A stretch of DNA of 64,000 nucleotides from assembly GCA_016744455.1 (NCBI GenBank), contig JADGEI010000004.1, positions 1 through 64,000 on the forward strand, in the 5' to 3' direction. The position numbers and the translations under genes are program-made. Shown here one piece after another: positions 36,905 through 46,765 of this stretch. The DNA comes from Alcanivoracaceae bacterium. Lineage in GTDB: Bacteria; Pseudomonadota; Gammaproteobacteria; Xanthomonadales; Marinicellaceae. The notes below the pieces were generated by a model. The model saw only the letters and a program-made list of their open reading frames with translations. It ran no database searches and was not told the DNA's origin. Every line of letters starts with the position of its first letter. The first letter of the stretch is position 1.

Positions 36905-37822
36905 TTACTTTTGAGTATCTGATAAATGCATCAAAGGTAACGGCTGTGGAGAATTACTGTCTATAAAATAAACCTTTGAAGCTGGATCTTTTGAAATCGC
37001 TTTCAATGCTTCTAAAGATTGTAATTTTATATAACTAGGATTACTACCAACGGCTTTATTGATTTTTTCAATTTCATAAGCTTGTGCATCAGCTAAGATA
37101 ATTTTTTGTTTAGCTTGCTCTTCAGCAGCTTTACGTTCAGCTTCGGCTTGAGCGACCAACTGTTGTTGTTCTGTACGGAATCTTTCAAGTTCTGCTTTTT
37201 GTTTTTCAACTTCTTGCTCACGTTCCTTTTTGGATTCAATCGCTTTGGTTATAAAATTAGGCAATGTAATATCGCGTATAAGAACTGCCGAAACAATAAC
37301 ACCTTTAGGAGCAAGATACTCTTGTAGCCCTGATAGTAAAGCAGTTTGTAGTTTATCTTGAGTTTCCTCTAAAAAGAAGTCTTCAGCACGTTTAATGGTT
37401 TTACCCTGCTCACGCAATAATGAACGGAGTTTTGGTACTAATTGAACATCTAATAATTGTTGCATACCACCAGTAGTTTGTAACATCGTTGCAACATTTG
37501 CTCCGTTTAATCGGTATTGAACACTAACATCAATTGAAGTCTGTAATTGGTCCTGTGAAGGAACCTGAGCTTGTTCTTTATGTGATTTTTCACGTACATC
37601 AAACTCATGCCAAGCATAAAGTGGGTTCACTGGTAAATGTATTCCTTCAGAATAGCTCTTCTCAACAATCTTACCAAAAATTGTTGCTACAGCTACATGA
37701 CCAACTGGAACTGTTTTATATAACTTGGAACCAAACATTAATAACAACAGCACAAGTGCCCCAAAGATAATAGACTTAATAGGAAATTGCTGTTGTGGTT
37801 GTATTTGTCTTACGTTGCTCAT
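36905..37822 (-). CDS. prohibitin/SPFH-family membrane protein
   Basis: A 305-residue protein with one N-terminal membrane helix (about 16-34), an SPFH/band 7 domain (about 38-190: YKTVPVGHVAVATIFGKI, SIDVSVQYRLN, LREQGKTIKRAEDFF), and a long coiled coil (about 195-260) rich in Glu, Gln and Ala. It most resembles bacterial prohibitin homologues. Such proteins scaffold membrane microdomains and control FtsH-type proteases. It is the last gene of the thrB-thrC-SPFH2-prohibitin run, 98 bp after the smaller SPFH gene. Confidence 0.9.
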   Translation of the reverse strand: MSNVRQIQPQQQFPIKSIIFGALVLLLLMFGSKLYKTVPVGHVAVATIFGKIVEKSYSEGIHLPVNPLYAWHEFDVREKSHKEQAQVPSQDQLQTSIDVSVQYRLNGANVATMLQTTGGMQQLLDVQLVPKLRSLLREQGKTIKRAEDFFLEETQDKLQTALLSGLQEYLAPKGVIVSAVLIRDITLPNFITKAIESKKEREQEVEKQKAELERFRTEQQQLVAQAEAERKAAEEQAKQKIILADAQAYEIEKINKAVGSNPSYIKLQSLEALKAISKDPASKVYFIDSNSPQPLPLMHLSDTQK

Positions 37823-37920
37823 AATTTTTCTCTTGAATTTTTAATGGGTTGATTTTAACAGTTTTGCTATCAACTTGCTTGTATCATTGGTCATGGCTAA
37901 TGATATATTTAGTTATTTTC

Positions 37921-38415
37921 TTAGTATTTCTTTTGATCTTGTCTTTCTTTTTGCATTTGTTTCTTCATCTTTTCCACTTCTGCCATTTGCTCAGTAACGA
38001 CTTTTTGATATCTTTGTTTGGCTTCAATGGCTTGCATAACATAGCTTGGCAATGTAATATTATCAACTGCTGTGTTTTGTATTGTGATGCTTCCATCTAC
38101 GAAAGCCCTTTTTAGACCTGTTTGCAGTGAAGTCAATATTTGGTCTTTGGTTTCTACCAATAAAAAAGATTCTGCACCTGAAATATCGTTGCAAATGGAA
38201 CGAATTGAACTTTTTATTTTAGTTGATAATAATTCATCAACTTTCTCATCGTTTAGTAAATTTTCATGTAACTGATAGCTAACACTCACATCTACCAACA
38301 CTTGCTGCTTATCTTGTGAATAAGCTGTAACAGAACTTTTGAATTCAAAACTCTTGCCAACAGCCAAATTAGCGCACATCAACATACAAACCATTAGCAA
38401 TAAAACACGATTCAT
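37921..38415 (-). CDS. short SPFH-like protein with a signal peptide
   Basis: A 164-residue relative of the neighbouring prohibitin. Its first 20 residues form a signal peptide (MNRVLLLMVCMLMCANLAVG) instead of a retained anchor. The rest aligns with the second half of the SPFH domain: VLVDVSVSYQLHENLL, AESFLLVETKDQILTSLQTGL, and ITLPSYVMQAIEAKQRYQ against ITLPNFITKAIESKKERE in the neighbour, then a short basic coiled coil ending KKY. It seems a shortened duplicate, either exported or held by an uncut signal. Its ATG overlaps the thrC stop (TAATG). Confidence 0.8.
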   Translation of the reverse strand: MNRVLLLMVCMLMCANLAVGKSFEFKSSVTAYSQDKQQVLVDVSVSYQLHENLLNDEKVDELLSTKIKSSIRSICNDISGAESFLLVETKDQILTSLQTGLKRAFVDGSITIQNTAVDNITLPSYVMQAIEAKQRYQKVVTEQMAEVEKMKKQMQKERQDQKKY

Positions 38416-39683
38416 TATTTAAGCAACATCTGGTTAAACAATTCTGTGCTGTTTGAAATATCTTCCGATAAGTTTTCTTTATCTTTGACTGCTTCTAAAG
38501 CTTCAGGCAAAGGAATTTCAATGTCCAACACCTCTTCAACAGTTTCAATAAATTTAGCCGGATGTGCCGTTGAAACAAAAACACCTTGCTCATCATCTTG
38601 AAGCGATTCAATTAATCCTGCATAAGCAATAGCAGTGTGCGGTTCTGCTATATAACCAAATTCCTGTAAGGCTTTCATTGCCTCAAATGTTTGTACATCA
38701 GTTTTTATAGTAGCAGAAATGACCTGTTTCAATTTATCTAAATCATTGTTAAATAATGACATTATCCTTGGCCAATTACTAGGATCACTGACATCCATAG
38801 CATTAGCGACTGTTTCTACGGTTTTATTGGGGGACCAAGTATTCTCAATCAAATAACGAGGAACTGTATCATTGGCATTGGTAGCAGCAACAAATCGTTT
38901 TATGGGGGCTCCAATTTGTCGGGCTATAAGACCAGCCGTTAAATTTCCAAAATTCCCACTGGGAACAGAAACCACTAAATTATCATCATAGTATTTACTA
39001 ACAACTTCAAAATAATAACAAACCTGAGCTAATAACCGGCTTATATTTATTGAATTAGCTGAAGTGAGATTATGTTTCTTACGTATATCATCCGAATCAA
39101 AAGCTGATTTCACCATACGCTGACAATCATCAAAATCTCCTTCTACAGCATACGTTTCAATATTTTCACCTAACGTACAAAAAAGCTTTTCTTGTAAGTT
39201 TGATATCTTACCTTTTGGATAAAGAATTTTGACATTGATTCCTTCAAGTTTATAAAAAGCATGAGCGACTGCTGCACCGGTATCTCCAGAGGTTGCCGTT
39301 AATATTGTAACGTGGTTTTTATCGTTAAATGCAGATACACATTGAGCCATAAATCGTGCACCAAAGTCTTTAAATGCCAATGTTTGTCCATGGAACAATT
39401 CTAAACATGTTATGTTATCAGTCACTTCAACCATAGGGACATCAAAGTTAAAGGCATTGCTAACCATTTCATAAACTTTATCAAAAGAAAGTTCACCATC
39501 AATAAGATGATGAATCACATGACTACTACGTTCTACAAAATTCATGATTAAAATTTCATCAAGATTTTCAAGTTTTTTAAATTGATTAACAAAAAACAAC
39601 CCTCGTTCCTGTCCAATCCCTTGAATAACTGCTTGCTTAAAGTTTACTTGTTGTGTTGGTATTTTTAAATTATGTAGTTTCAT
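38415..39683 (-). CDS. thrC: threonine synthase
   Basis: PLP enzyme that converts phosphohomoserine to threonine. The 422-residue protein has the PLP-lysine motif LAFKDFGARF (Lys105), TATSGDTGAAVAHAF, the phosphate-binding SVPSGNFGNLTAGL and a C-terminal HPAKFIETVEEV. It follows thrB by 76 bp on the same strand. thrA (aspartokinase-homoserine dehydrogenase) is not in the window. Confidence 0.97.
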   Translation of the reverse strand: MKLHNLKIPTQQVNFKQAVIQGIGQERGLFFVNQFKKLENLDEILIMNFVERSSHVIHHLIDGELSFDKVYEMVSNAFNFDVPMVEVTDNITCLELFHGQTLAFKDFGARFMAQCVSAFNDKNHVTILTATSGDTGAAVAHAFYKLEGINVKILYPKGKISNLQEKLFCTLGENIETYAVEGDFDDCQRMVKSAFDSDDIRKKHNLTSANSINISRLLAQVCYYFEVVSKYYDDNLVVSVPSGNFGNLTAGLIARQIGAPIKRFVAATNANDTVPRYLIENTWSPNKTVETVANAMDVSDPSNWPRIMSLFNNDLDKLKQVISATIKTDVQTFEAMKALQEFGYIAEPHTAIAYAGLIESLQDDEQGVFVSTAHPAKFIETVEEVLDIEIPLPEALEAVKDKENLSEDISNSTELFNQMLLK

Positions 39684-39759
39684 TTTATAAAATCTTTTAT
39701 TTTATCTATTTAAATTGGATAATATGGACTAAGAAGAATCACAATACGTGTAGGTCTAT

Positions 39760-40707
39760 TTACTGCATTATATCTTCAACCTGCCTGACACCAAAATTAT
39801 CGACTTTACAAATATGGCTAAAGCCACCTTTTTGACAAAAGCTGTTTAATGCGTATTTTTGTATCTTATTTGATGTTTCGTGATTGTTAGTTATAGCAAA
39901 AACAGTAGAACCTGAGCCAGATATACCAAATGCAATTGCTCCCATACTTTTTGCATAATCACGGTAGTCATCAAAACCTGGTATTAGTTGCTTTCTATAA
40001 GGTTCAGCTATCACATCAAATAATACAGAAGCTGCTAAATTTTCATCGCCGTTATTTAAAGCTTGTATAAAAACAGATAAATTTTGAGCATATTTAATGC
40101 TGGTGGCTAATTCTATTGTTTTTGGCAACAATTCACGGGCTTTTTTAGTAGAAATTTCAATACCTGGATAACTTGCTATTATTTGCCAGTTATCAGGAAA
40201 GGGCACTGAAACACATGGTTGTAATTCATAGTCGGTCATTAGTTGTAACCCGCCAAGTAAGCATGGTGCAACATTGTCATAATGAACTGAGCCACTAACC
40301 TTACCTTCCAATAGCCCTGCCATTTCTAACAGTTCATCAATACTTAGAGCTTCATTAAAAAAGTGATTTAACGCATAAAGTGCAGCTACTGTTGATGACG
40401 AACTTGATCCTAAGCCACTGCCAATAGGTAACCGTTTTTCTAGGTGCATAGTAACAGCTGAAGTAGGCAATCCTTTTAAGGCCATTTTCTCCATATAAGC
40501 TTTATAGGCTAATGTCACTAAGTTGATTGATTTATCTTTTGGCAAAACATCTGCATAGGAGCCTGAACAAGTGAGTTCAAAGTTGTCAGCCACTGTTACA
40601 GAAACTATATCCCCCATCAACTCACCGTTTATAGGTGTAATAGCTAGACCTAACAAATCAAATCCAACGGAGAAATTTCCGATACTAATTGGTGCAAATA
40701 CTTTCAT
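39760..40707 (-). CDS. thrB: homoserine kinase
   Basis: GHMP kinase that phosphorylates homoserine. The 315-residue protein starts with VFAPISIGNFSVGFDLLGLA, has the ATP loop LPIGSGLGSSSSS, and the late GISGSGSTVFAI glycine loop. All are standard for ThrB. It is first of the thrB-thrC-SPFH2-prohibitin run, 23 bp after apaH, so it may also be served by transcripts from apaH and the regulator upstream. Confidence 0.97.
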   Translation of the reverse strand: MKVFAPISIGNFSVGFDLLGLAITPINGELMGDIVSVTVADNFELTCSGSYADVLPKDKSINLVTLAYKAYMEKMALKGLPTSAVTMHLEKRLPIGSGLGSSSSSTVAALYALNHFFNEALSIDELLEMAGLLEGKVSGSVHYDNVAPCLLGGLQLMTDYELQPCVSVPFPDNWQIIASYPGIEISTKKARELLPKTIELATSIKYAQNLSVFIQALNNGDENLAASVLFDVIAEPYRKQLIPGFDDYRDYAKSMGAIAFGISGSGSTVFAITNNHETSNKIQKYALNSFCQKGGFSHICKVDNFGVRQVEDIMQ

Positions 40708-40730
40708 GGCCCTATTTTAAATTAAATACT

Positions 40731-41540
40731 TCAAACTTGGAAAATATCATTGCTTTTTATTGCCGATTTAGACAGTTTTAATGCTGTTAACTTTCCACCC
40801 CATACTTTACCTGTATCCAAACAAATGACATCTTTTTTGTTGTAAAATCCTAATGCTGACCAATGCCCAAAAATAATTTTTGCAGATTTTTTAGCTTTCG
40901 GTTTATATTTAAACCACGGAATAAGCTTAACAAATTTATCAAGTTCACCTTTTGCTTTAAAGTTTAAGCCACCATTTTTATATAAATACCTCATACGTGT
41001 TAGGCTATTAACCACAAACCGTGCCCTATTCATTCCACTTAATTGACTTGACCAATGGTTTGGTTTGGTGCCATACATATTTTTAAAGAATTTTTTTGGT
41101 TTCATTTTTATATAATTTTCTAAAAAATTTGCCTCATTAAATGCTGTTTCTTGATCCCAACTTGGGTAGATTCCTGCATGAACTATTATTGCATTGTACT
41201 TTTTTAAATGAATTAATAATTTTTGCTGTAATAACCAGTTCATCAATAGATCACAATCACTCGCTGTAAATATTTGCATAAACTCAAGGTTTTTTTGTTT
41301 TCTTATTCTTGGAATATGGTACTGTGCTAATAAACTCAGATCATGATTACCTAAAGTTACATTACAGCTTTGTTGATGAGCGTAGATCCATCGTAAAACA
41401 TGCAAAGATTCCCCTCCTCTATTAACTAAATCACCACAAAATATTAACTTATCCTTATTTGGGTTAAATTGAAATTTATTGATCAACTTGATTAGTGCTT
41501 GATAACATCCTTGGACATCTCCAATAACATAGGTTGCCAT
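40731..41540 (-). CDS. apaH: symmetrical bis(5'-nucleosyl)-tetraphosphatase
   Basis: Hydrolyses Ap4A to two ADP and removes Np4 caps from RNA. The 269-residue metallophosphoesterase shows the five metal motifs: VIGDVQGCY, FCGDLVNRG, LGNHDLSLL, IIVHAGIYPSW and FGHWSALGF with LDTGKVWGGKLTAL. Its ATG shares one base with the stop of the XRE regulator gene upstream (TAATG), an unusual neighbour for apaH. Confidence 0.96.
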   Translation of the reverse strand: MATYVIGDVQGCYQALIKLINKFQFNPNKDKLIFCGDLVNRGGESLHVLRWIYAHQQSCNVTLGNHDLSLLAQYHIPRIRKQKNLEFMQIFTASDCDLLMNWLLQQKLLIHLKKYNAIIVHAGIYPSWDQETAFNEANFLENYIKMKPKKFFKNMYGTKPNHWSSQLSGMNRARFVVNSLTRMRYLYKNGGLNFKAKGELDKFVKLIPWFKYKPKAKKSAKIIFGHWSALGFYNKKDVICLDTGKVWGGKLTALKLSKSAIKSNDIFQV

Positions 41541-42295
41541 TAACTAAATACCTTGTTATTTTCTTTTCGTCTATATTTAGCAAATTCAGGTAATTCCCAG
41601 GGTCGAATAGCTATAACCATAGTAGTTCCATATCTCCTACTAAAGCCAATATTTTGATCCTTGTAAGCGAAATCACTAAAACTTTGAGCTAATTGTTGAA
41701 TCTTTTTACGCATGGTTTGATTAGAACTAGTGGAAATCATACCATTAATTGCCAACCTCAATTCTCCTGCATGATTAAATTGACAGTCAAAAAAATCATC
41801 TTGAATATAGTTTTCAAAATACCTTTGTATTGGGCCATTGCATTGCCATTGAAATGTCCGACTAACCAGTGTTTTTATTTTATTGTCTGGTTTTAGTTGG
41901 ATTAAATTAATGTTTTCAAGTTGCAGTAACAATTTGATCAATTCAGGTTTTTCAAGTTCATACAAATTAAAAATTTCCTCAAATGTCAAATTATTTAAAA
42001 CTGAAACAGTTACCAACATAAGTTTTATATCGGAAACAATTTTTCTTTCTTGTGCAATAGTTAACTGTTCAAGCTGCATATTTTGTAGATGAACTAATTC
42101 AAGTAAATCACTAATTTCAAGACTTATTATTTCACAAATCTTTTCTAATCTATTTAGAGATATATCACCTTGAGTGAACTGGCGTTTAACACTTGATTCT
42201 GAGATGCACAAATGGTTTGCAATATCTAGATACTTTACACCTTGTGATTTTAGTGTTTTTTTTAATGTAATAATTATTTGATTAGTCTGGCTCAT
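41540..42295 (-). CDS. XRE/Cro-type helix-turn-helix regulator
   Basis: A 251-residue regulator. The N-terminal HTH (about 5-60: LKSQGVKYLDIANHLCISESSVKRQF, split here as recognition helix SESSVKRQ) is followed by SLNRLEKICEIISLEISDL as usual for Cro/C1 proteins. The C-terminal 170 residues resemble the ligand-free domain of a small group of gammaproteobacterial XRE proteins; no known effector pocket. ATG 42295 is chosen over 42355, since it places the HTH at the normal distance from the start. Coupled to apaH by TAATG. Confidence 0.8.
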   Translation of the reverse strand: MSQTNQIIITLKKTLKSQGVKYLDIANHLCISESSVKRQFTQGDISLNRLEKICEIISLEISDLLELVHLQNMQLEQLTIAQERKIVSDIKLMLVTVSVLNNLTFEEIFNLYELEKPELIKLLLQLENINLIQLKPDNKIKTLVSRTFQWQCNGPIQRYFENYIQDDFFDCQFNHAGELRLAINGMISTSSNQTMRKKIQQLAQSFSDFAYKDQNIGFSRRYGTTMVIAIRPWELPEFAKYRRKENNKVFS

Positions 42296-42355
42296 AAAAA
42301 CCATCATACCAAAAAGTATTAATTGTTGATACTTTTGAGAGAGCTCAAAGTACAA

Positions 42356-44932
42356 CTATACCTGTTTCAAATGTTTTACTAAATATTTTTGTTCTATATA
42401 GGCAATCGAACTTGCAGGATCAAAGAAAAAACCTTGAAATTTATGACACTCTAAAACAATCAACATTTCTAATTGATCATTCGTCTCTACCCCTTCGGCA
42501 ATCACTTCTAACCCTAAGTCTTGAGTCATGCCAATTATGGTTTTAACTATCGATCTGGTTTCTTCATCTGTTATGATGTCTTTAACAAAGGAATAGTCAA
42601 TTTTCAATTTATCAAAGGGCAATTTTTTCAAGTACCGAAGTGATGAATAACCCGTTCCAAAATCATCAATAGAAAGCCTTAACCCAAGGTTCTTTAACTG
42701 GGACAAGGTGTAGATAGTTTTATCTATTTCATCAATTAAAATGGACTCTGTTAATTCAAATTCCACTAGATATGCCGGGACACTGTATTTATGAAACAAA
42801 AGAATAATGTTTTCTACAAAATTATCATTATGCAATTGTAAAACTGAGAGGTTAATTGTTACAAATGGAATATGATTGAATTTATTAACCCAAAGAGATA
42901 ATTGTTTAAATACTTCCTCAATAACCCAATAACCAATTGGAATCATTAAACCGCCCTCTTCAGCAATTGAAATAAAGTCATTTGGTTGAACAACTTTGCC
43001 ACTTGGGTGTTTCCAGCGAATTAATGCTTCTAAACCAATAACGGCTTCTTTTTCAATATCAATTTGCGGCTGATACTCAAGGAAAAACTCAGAATTTTCA
43101 AGCGCATTATGAAGTTCACTAACAGTTTTTTGCTTTTTTAAAATATCATGTTCCATGGAGTTTTTGAAAAACTCATAACTATTCCTACCATTGGATTTTG
43201 CTTCATACATGGCAATATCAGCTCGTTGCATAACCTGATCATAACAATCAGCATCCTCTGGATAAATGACAATACCAATACTCGATGAAATATTTAGAGA
43301 CTGATTTTGAATTGAGAATTTAGTAGAAATAGTTTTCAATACATCTTTTGCAATAGAAATAGATCGACTTCTAATTACATCTATTGATTTGAATTCTGTA
43401 TTAAGGTTAATAAGAAATTCATCACCACCAATTCTAGAAACATATCCTTTTCCTTGTAAAACCATAATTAAGCGGTTTGCTACTGACTGTAACAATTCAT
43501 CTCCAATCACATGGCCTAAAGAATCATTAACATTTTTAAAGAAATCCAAATCTATGTATAAAACAGAGCCATAGGTATTATTTTTTAATGTCTTTTGAAG
43601 ATCTGATTGTATATTGTTTTTTAACAACTGTCTATTAGGTAGGCCTGTTAACTCATCATGCTCGGCCATGTATTTAATTTGTGTTTGATAGGCAAATTCT
43701 TCAGTTTTATCAATTCCAACTGTTAAAACTGAGGTTAGGTTGTCTTGTGTTGCAAAAGGGACTTTTTCCACACTAATAATTGTCTCTTCTTGCATAGAAT
43801 TTTTACAAGTCACATCTCTTTTAATAGTATTTTTTCCATTCTTTAATAAGTCAACATCTCCCTCAAACAAATTTTTATACTGCGGAGTCTTTTCTAATAA
43901 GTCAAATGTGCTAGTAGTTAAATTTTTTGAAACTCCAAAATAATCTGATGCATAATTATTAGCAATAACCACTTGCCCATCTGAATTGACAACATAAATC
44001 ATGTGCGGAACCAAATTTATAATTTGGTTTAATTGTTTAGTTTGATTAATGTGATTTTGTAGGTGTTTTTTTATTTGCTTTCGTAACAAGTAGACAAAAA
44101 CTGTAGAGACTATCAGTAAAGTAATGGTACTAATAATAAAGTAAAGCAACCAAACAGGTATTATCTTCCTTTTATCTCCCATCCATTTAACCTTGCTTAA
44201 AGAGTATGGAGAATGTGCGTCATTCTTCCATTGTTCTAAATATCGATCAATAGCACTCAATAACTTAGAGTTTTTAGATTTAGGAGTTGCGAACAAAGCT
44301 TTTGTTGGGTTATACATAATTGATGTTCGTTCTATATTAAAATTATTTTCATAAGTATGCCCTAATGTACTACCGCATACCACACCATCAACTAATTTGT
44401 TTTCTAACATGTTAAATGCAATAGTATAGTTTTCTACTTCTATTAGGTCACATTTCACATTAAATTTGACACAAACTTCAATTATCCCATTAGCATGAAT
44501 ATCATCTTTAATGACAGCTATTTTCTTATCATTAAAATCTAAAATATTTTGATATTTTGAACCACTATAGGTGTAGACTTGCCCCCATCCAGTAACAAAA
44601 CCAATAGTAGAAAAATCGAAATACTGAGCTCGCTCAGGAGTATAAGCAATATAAGTCATTAAGTCCAACTCTGCATTTTTTGCCAGGTTAAACACTGAAC
44701 TCCATGTCCCATCGACCCATTTAATCTTAAATTGTTCTCTCTCTGCAACTTCATTTATAAAGTCAATCAGCATACCTTGAGGAGATTTGTTTTTTTCTAG
44801 AATTATTAGAGGTGGTGCGTGTGTTATGCCAACTTTTACCACATTGCCCACCTCAATTTGGTCCACTTGCGCTTGAAGCAAGCTTATTTGAGCAGTTATT
44901 AATAGGAGTAATAACGATTTTAGTAGTAACAT
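42356..44932 (-). CDS. substrate-binding sensor GGDEF-EAL protein
   Basis: An 858-residue c-di-GMP enzyme. Domains: signal peptide (1-22), periplasmic SBP_bac_3 amino-acid-binding-like domain (about 30-255), membrane helix (about 265-290), PAS (about 305-410), GGDEF (about 425-590, intact RIGGDEF, with YIDLDFFKNVND), and EAL (about 605-855, intact EALIRW, DDFGTGYSSL and EGVET). Both catalytic domains look active, so it may switch between making and breaking c-di-GMP in response to a periplasmic solute. Divergence or operon partners are not evident. Confidence 0.93.
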   Translation of the reverse strand: MLLLKSLLLLLITAQISLLQAQVDQIEVGNVVKVGITHAPPLIILEKNKSPQGMLIDFINEVAEREQFKIKWVDGTWSSVFNLAKNAELDLMTYIAYTPERAQYFDFSTIGFVTGWGQVYTYSGSKYQNILDFNDKKIAVIKDDIHANGIIEVCVKFNVKCDLIEVENYTIAFNMLENKLVDGVVCGSTLGHTYENNFNIERTSIMYNPTKALFATPKSKNSKLLSAIDRYLEQWKNDAHSPYSLSKVKWMGDKRKIIPVWLLYFIISTITLLIVSTVFVYLLRKQIKKHLQNHINQTKQLNQIINLVPHMIYVVNSDGQVVIANNYASDYFGVSKNLTTSTFDLLEKTPQYKNLFEGDVDLLKNGKNTIKRDVTCKNSMQEETIISVEKVPFATQDNLTSVLTVGIDKTEEFAYQTQIKYMAEHDELTGLPNRQLLKNNIQSDLQKTLKNNTYGSVLYIDLDFFKNVNDSLGHVIGDELLQSVANRLIMVLQGKGYVSRIGGDEFLINLNTEFKSIDVIRSRSISIAKDVLKTISTKFSIQNQSLNISSSIGIVIYPEDADCYDQVMQRADIAMYEAKSNGRNSYEFFKNSMEHDILKKQKTVSELHNALENSEFFLEYQPQIDIEKEAVIGLEALIRWKHPSGKVVQPNDFISIAEEGGLMIPIGYWVIEEVFKQLSLWVNKFNHIPFVTINLSVLQLHNDNFVENIILLFHKYSVPAYLVEFELTESILIDEIDKTIYTLSQLKNLGLRLSIDDFGTGYSSLRYLKKLPFDKLKIDYSFVKDIITDEETRSIVKTIIGMTQDLGLEVIAEGVETNDQLEMLIVLECHKFQGFFFDPASSIAYIEQKYLVKHLKQV

Positions 44933-45003
44933 TAATTATTATTATAATTTTATAATTAGCTATAGAATACACCCTTTAGAATAATTTTTCTATCAAAAAA
45001 ACA

Positions 45004-45966
45004 TTATTTTTTTTGAGCGACGATAGTTGCTCTACGTGGCAAATCATAACCTTCTATCGTTTTTGTTAAGTCATTATTTAAAAACTCTTTTAATGAATGA
45101 AATTTCATCCATTGTGTTGTCCTTTGTTCTTGAATGCTAGTTGTTGTTATATCTATGCACTTTATATTTTTAAAACCTGTGCGTTTCAACATTAATTCCA
45201 ACATTGAAACAGATGGCAAAAACCATACATTTCTCATTTGTGCGTAGCGATTCTCTGGAATTAAACACGCCCTTTCATCCCCATTAATGACTAATGTTTC
45301 AATCACTAAGTAACCACCAGTCTTCAAACTATAGGCTAATTCTTTCAGGTGATGTATCGGAGATTTTCGATGATAAAAAACTCCCATAGAAAAGGTCACA
45401 TCAAATAATGCTAGGTTTTGAGGCATTTGTTGTATAGATAACGGTAAGACACATGCTTCACTTTGAACGTATTTTTCTATACTCCAAAATTGCATAATTT
45501 GTAGCAAACCAGGATCAATCCCCATTATTAGCTTTGCTTTTTTTTCTGCCATCCTAAACATATAATACCCATTACCACAACCCACATCTAACACCAGTTT
45601 ATTTTCAAGATCGGGTATTTGAGATGCAATTCGATCCCATTTCATATTTGATTGCCATTCTGCATCAATATAACAACCAAACATATCAAAAGGACCTTTC
45701 CTCCACGGGATAAGTTGTTGCATTGACGCTTTAAGTTGAGAGTCTATACATTGATCCGTAGAACAGGTAACCGCTTGTTGGTTAAGGTGTATATTAATTG
45801 TGTTAATATTAGGGAGGCTGGAATATGCATTAAGCCAACGCGGATAGTCACCTTGAATAGGTTTTTCTAGCTTTTCTTTAGTTTTTTCTTTTAAATGGTT
45901 AATAGAATCAGAAGTCAACTCAAGCTTTTCTAATTTCTCCCAAAACTTTTCATAAAGATTCAACAT
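45004..45966 (-). CDS. cmoB: tRNA carboxymethyltransferase CmoB
   Basis: Transfers the carboxymethyl group from carboxy-SAM to 5-hydroxyuridine at wobble position 34, giving cmo5U. The 320-residue protein has LVLDVGCGNGYYMFRM (motif I), LLQIMQFWSIEKY, FDVTFSMGVFYHRKSPIHHL and SLKTGGYLVIETLVI, all CmoB features. It starts within the cmoA stop (TAATG). Confidence 0.97.
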   Translation of the reverse strand: MLNLYEKFWEKLEKLELTSDSINHLKEKTKEKLEKPIQGDYPRWLNAYSSLPNINTINIHLNQQAVTCSTDQCIDSQLKASMQQLIPWRKGPFDMFGCYIDAEWQSNMKWDRIASQIPDLENKLVLDVGCGNGYYMFRMAEKKAKLIMGIDPGLLQIMQFWSIEKYVQSEACVLPLSIQQMPQNLALFDVTFSMGVFYHRKSPIHHLKELAYSLKTGGYLVIETLVINGDERACLIPENRYAQMRNVWFLPSVSMLELMLKRTGFKNIKCIDITTTSIQEQRTTQWMKFHSLKEFLNNDLTKTIEGYDLPRRATIVAQKK

Positions 45967-46712
45967 TACGATTTAATTGCGATAAATGAAGCAAAGTTAA
46001 AACACTGAAACCACTTAACAACCTTTGTAAATCCAGCTTTTTCAAGACGTTCTTTTATCTCTAGTTGAGAGTCAGGAATGAGTACGTTTTTCAAAGCTTG
46101 TCTTTTGGCTTGTATTTCATTATTTGAATACCCATTAATTTTTTTATAGGCGTGATAATGCTCAATTAGAAATTCATCATCACATTGGTGGCTTTTAAAT
46201 TTTTCTGATAATATAAATACGCCACCTGGATTTAATCCTTGATAGATATTTCGTATAACATCCATTCTATTTGTCTTAGGTATAAATTGTAGTGTGAAAT
46301 TACTGATCACAACCGAGGCATTAATTATTTCTGCTTTTACAATATCTTTTTGTTGGACATCAACTTTACTAGTTAATTGTTTTTTTTCAATAATCGATTG
46401 ACATTTTTTTACCATTGGAGCAGAAGTATCTAATGCAATAATTTGACAAGTTTTTTCTTTAGTTGCAATAGCTGCAGTTACTGCCACAGCACCTAAAGAA
46501 CAACCCAAATCATAAATATTACTATTTTTAGTAGCATACTGCATACAATACATTGCTATTGACTTCAAAATCGTATCATATCCTGGAACTGATCGTTTTA
46601 TCATATCAGGGAACACATCAGTTACTTGCTGATCAAATGCAAAGTTTTTTACTTGATTAAATTGTTGTTCAAACAACCTATCTTTTGAAATTTCATTATC
46701 ATGTTTTTCCAT
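45966..46712 (-). CDS. cmoA: carboxy-S-adenosyl-L-methionine synthase CmoA
   Basis: Makes carboxy-SAM from SAM and prephenate for CmoB. The 248-residue protein contains FAFDQQVTDVFPDMIKRSVPGY and SNIYDLGCSLGAVAVTAA, and the VVISNFTLQFIP segment that is characteristic of CmoA. ATG 46712 (MEKHDNEIS) is chosen over 46781 because the longer version adds a non-conserved hydrophobic leader that would overlap the divergent SDR start. Confidence 0.96.
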   Translation of the reverse strand: MEKHDNEISKDRLFEQQFNQVKNFAFDQQVTDVFPDMIKRSVPGYDTILKSIAMYCMQYATKNSNIYDLGCSLGAVAVTAAIATKEKTCQIIALDTSAPMVKKCQSIIEKKQLTSKVDVQQKDIVKAEIINASVVISNFTLQFIPKTNRMDVIRNIYQGLNPGGVFILSEKFKSHQCDDEFLIEHYHAYKKINGYSNNEIQAKRQALKNVLIPDSQLEIKERLEKAGFTKVVKWFQCFNFASFIAIKS

Positions 46713-46765
46713 AGTTGGGTATTCTATGTAATAATGAGTTATCACGATAGGTATTATTTTAAAAC

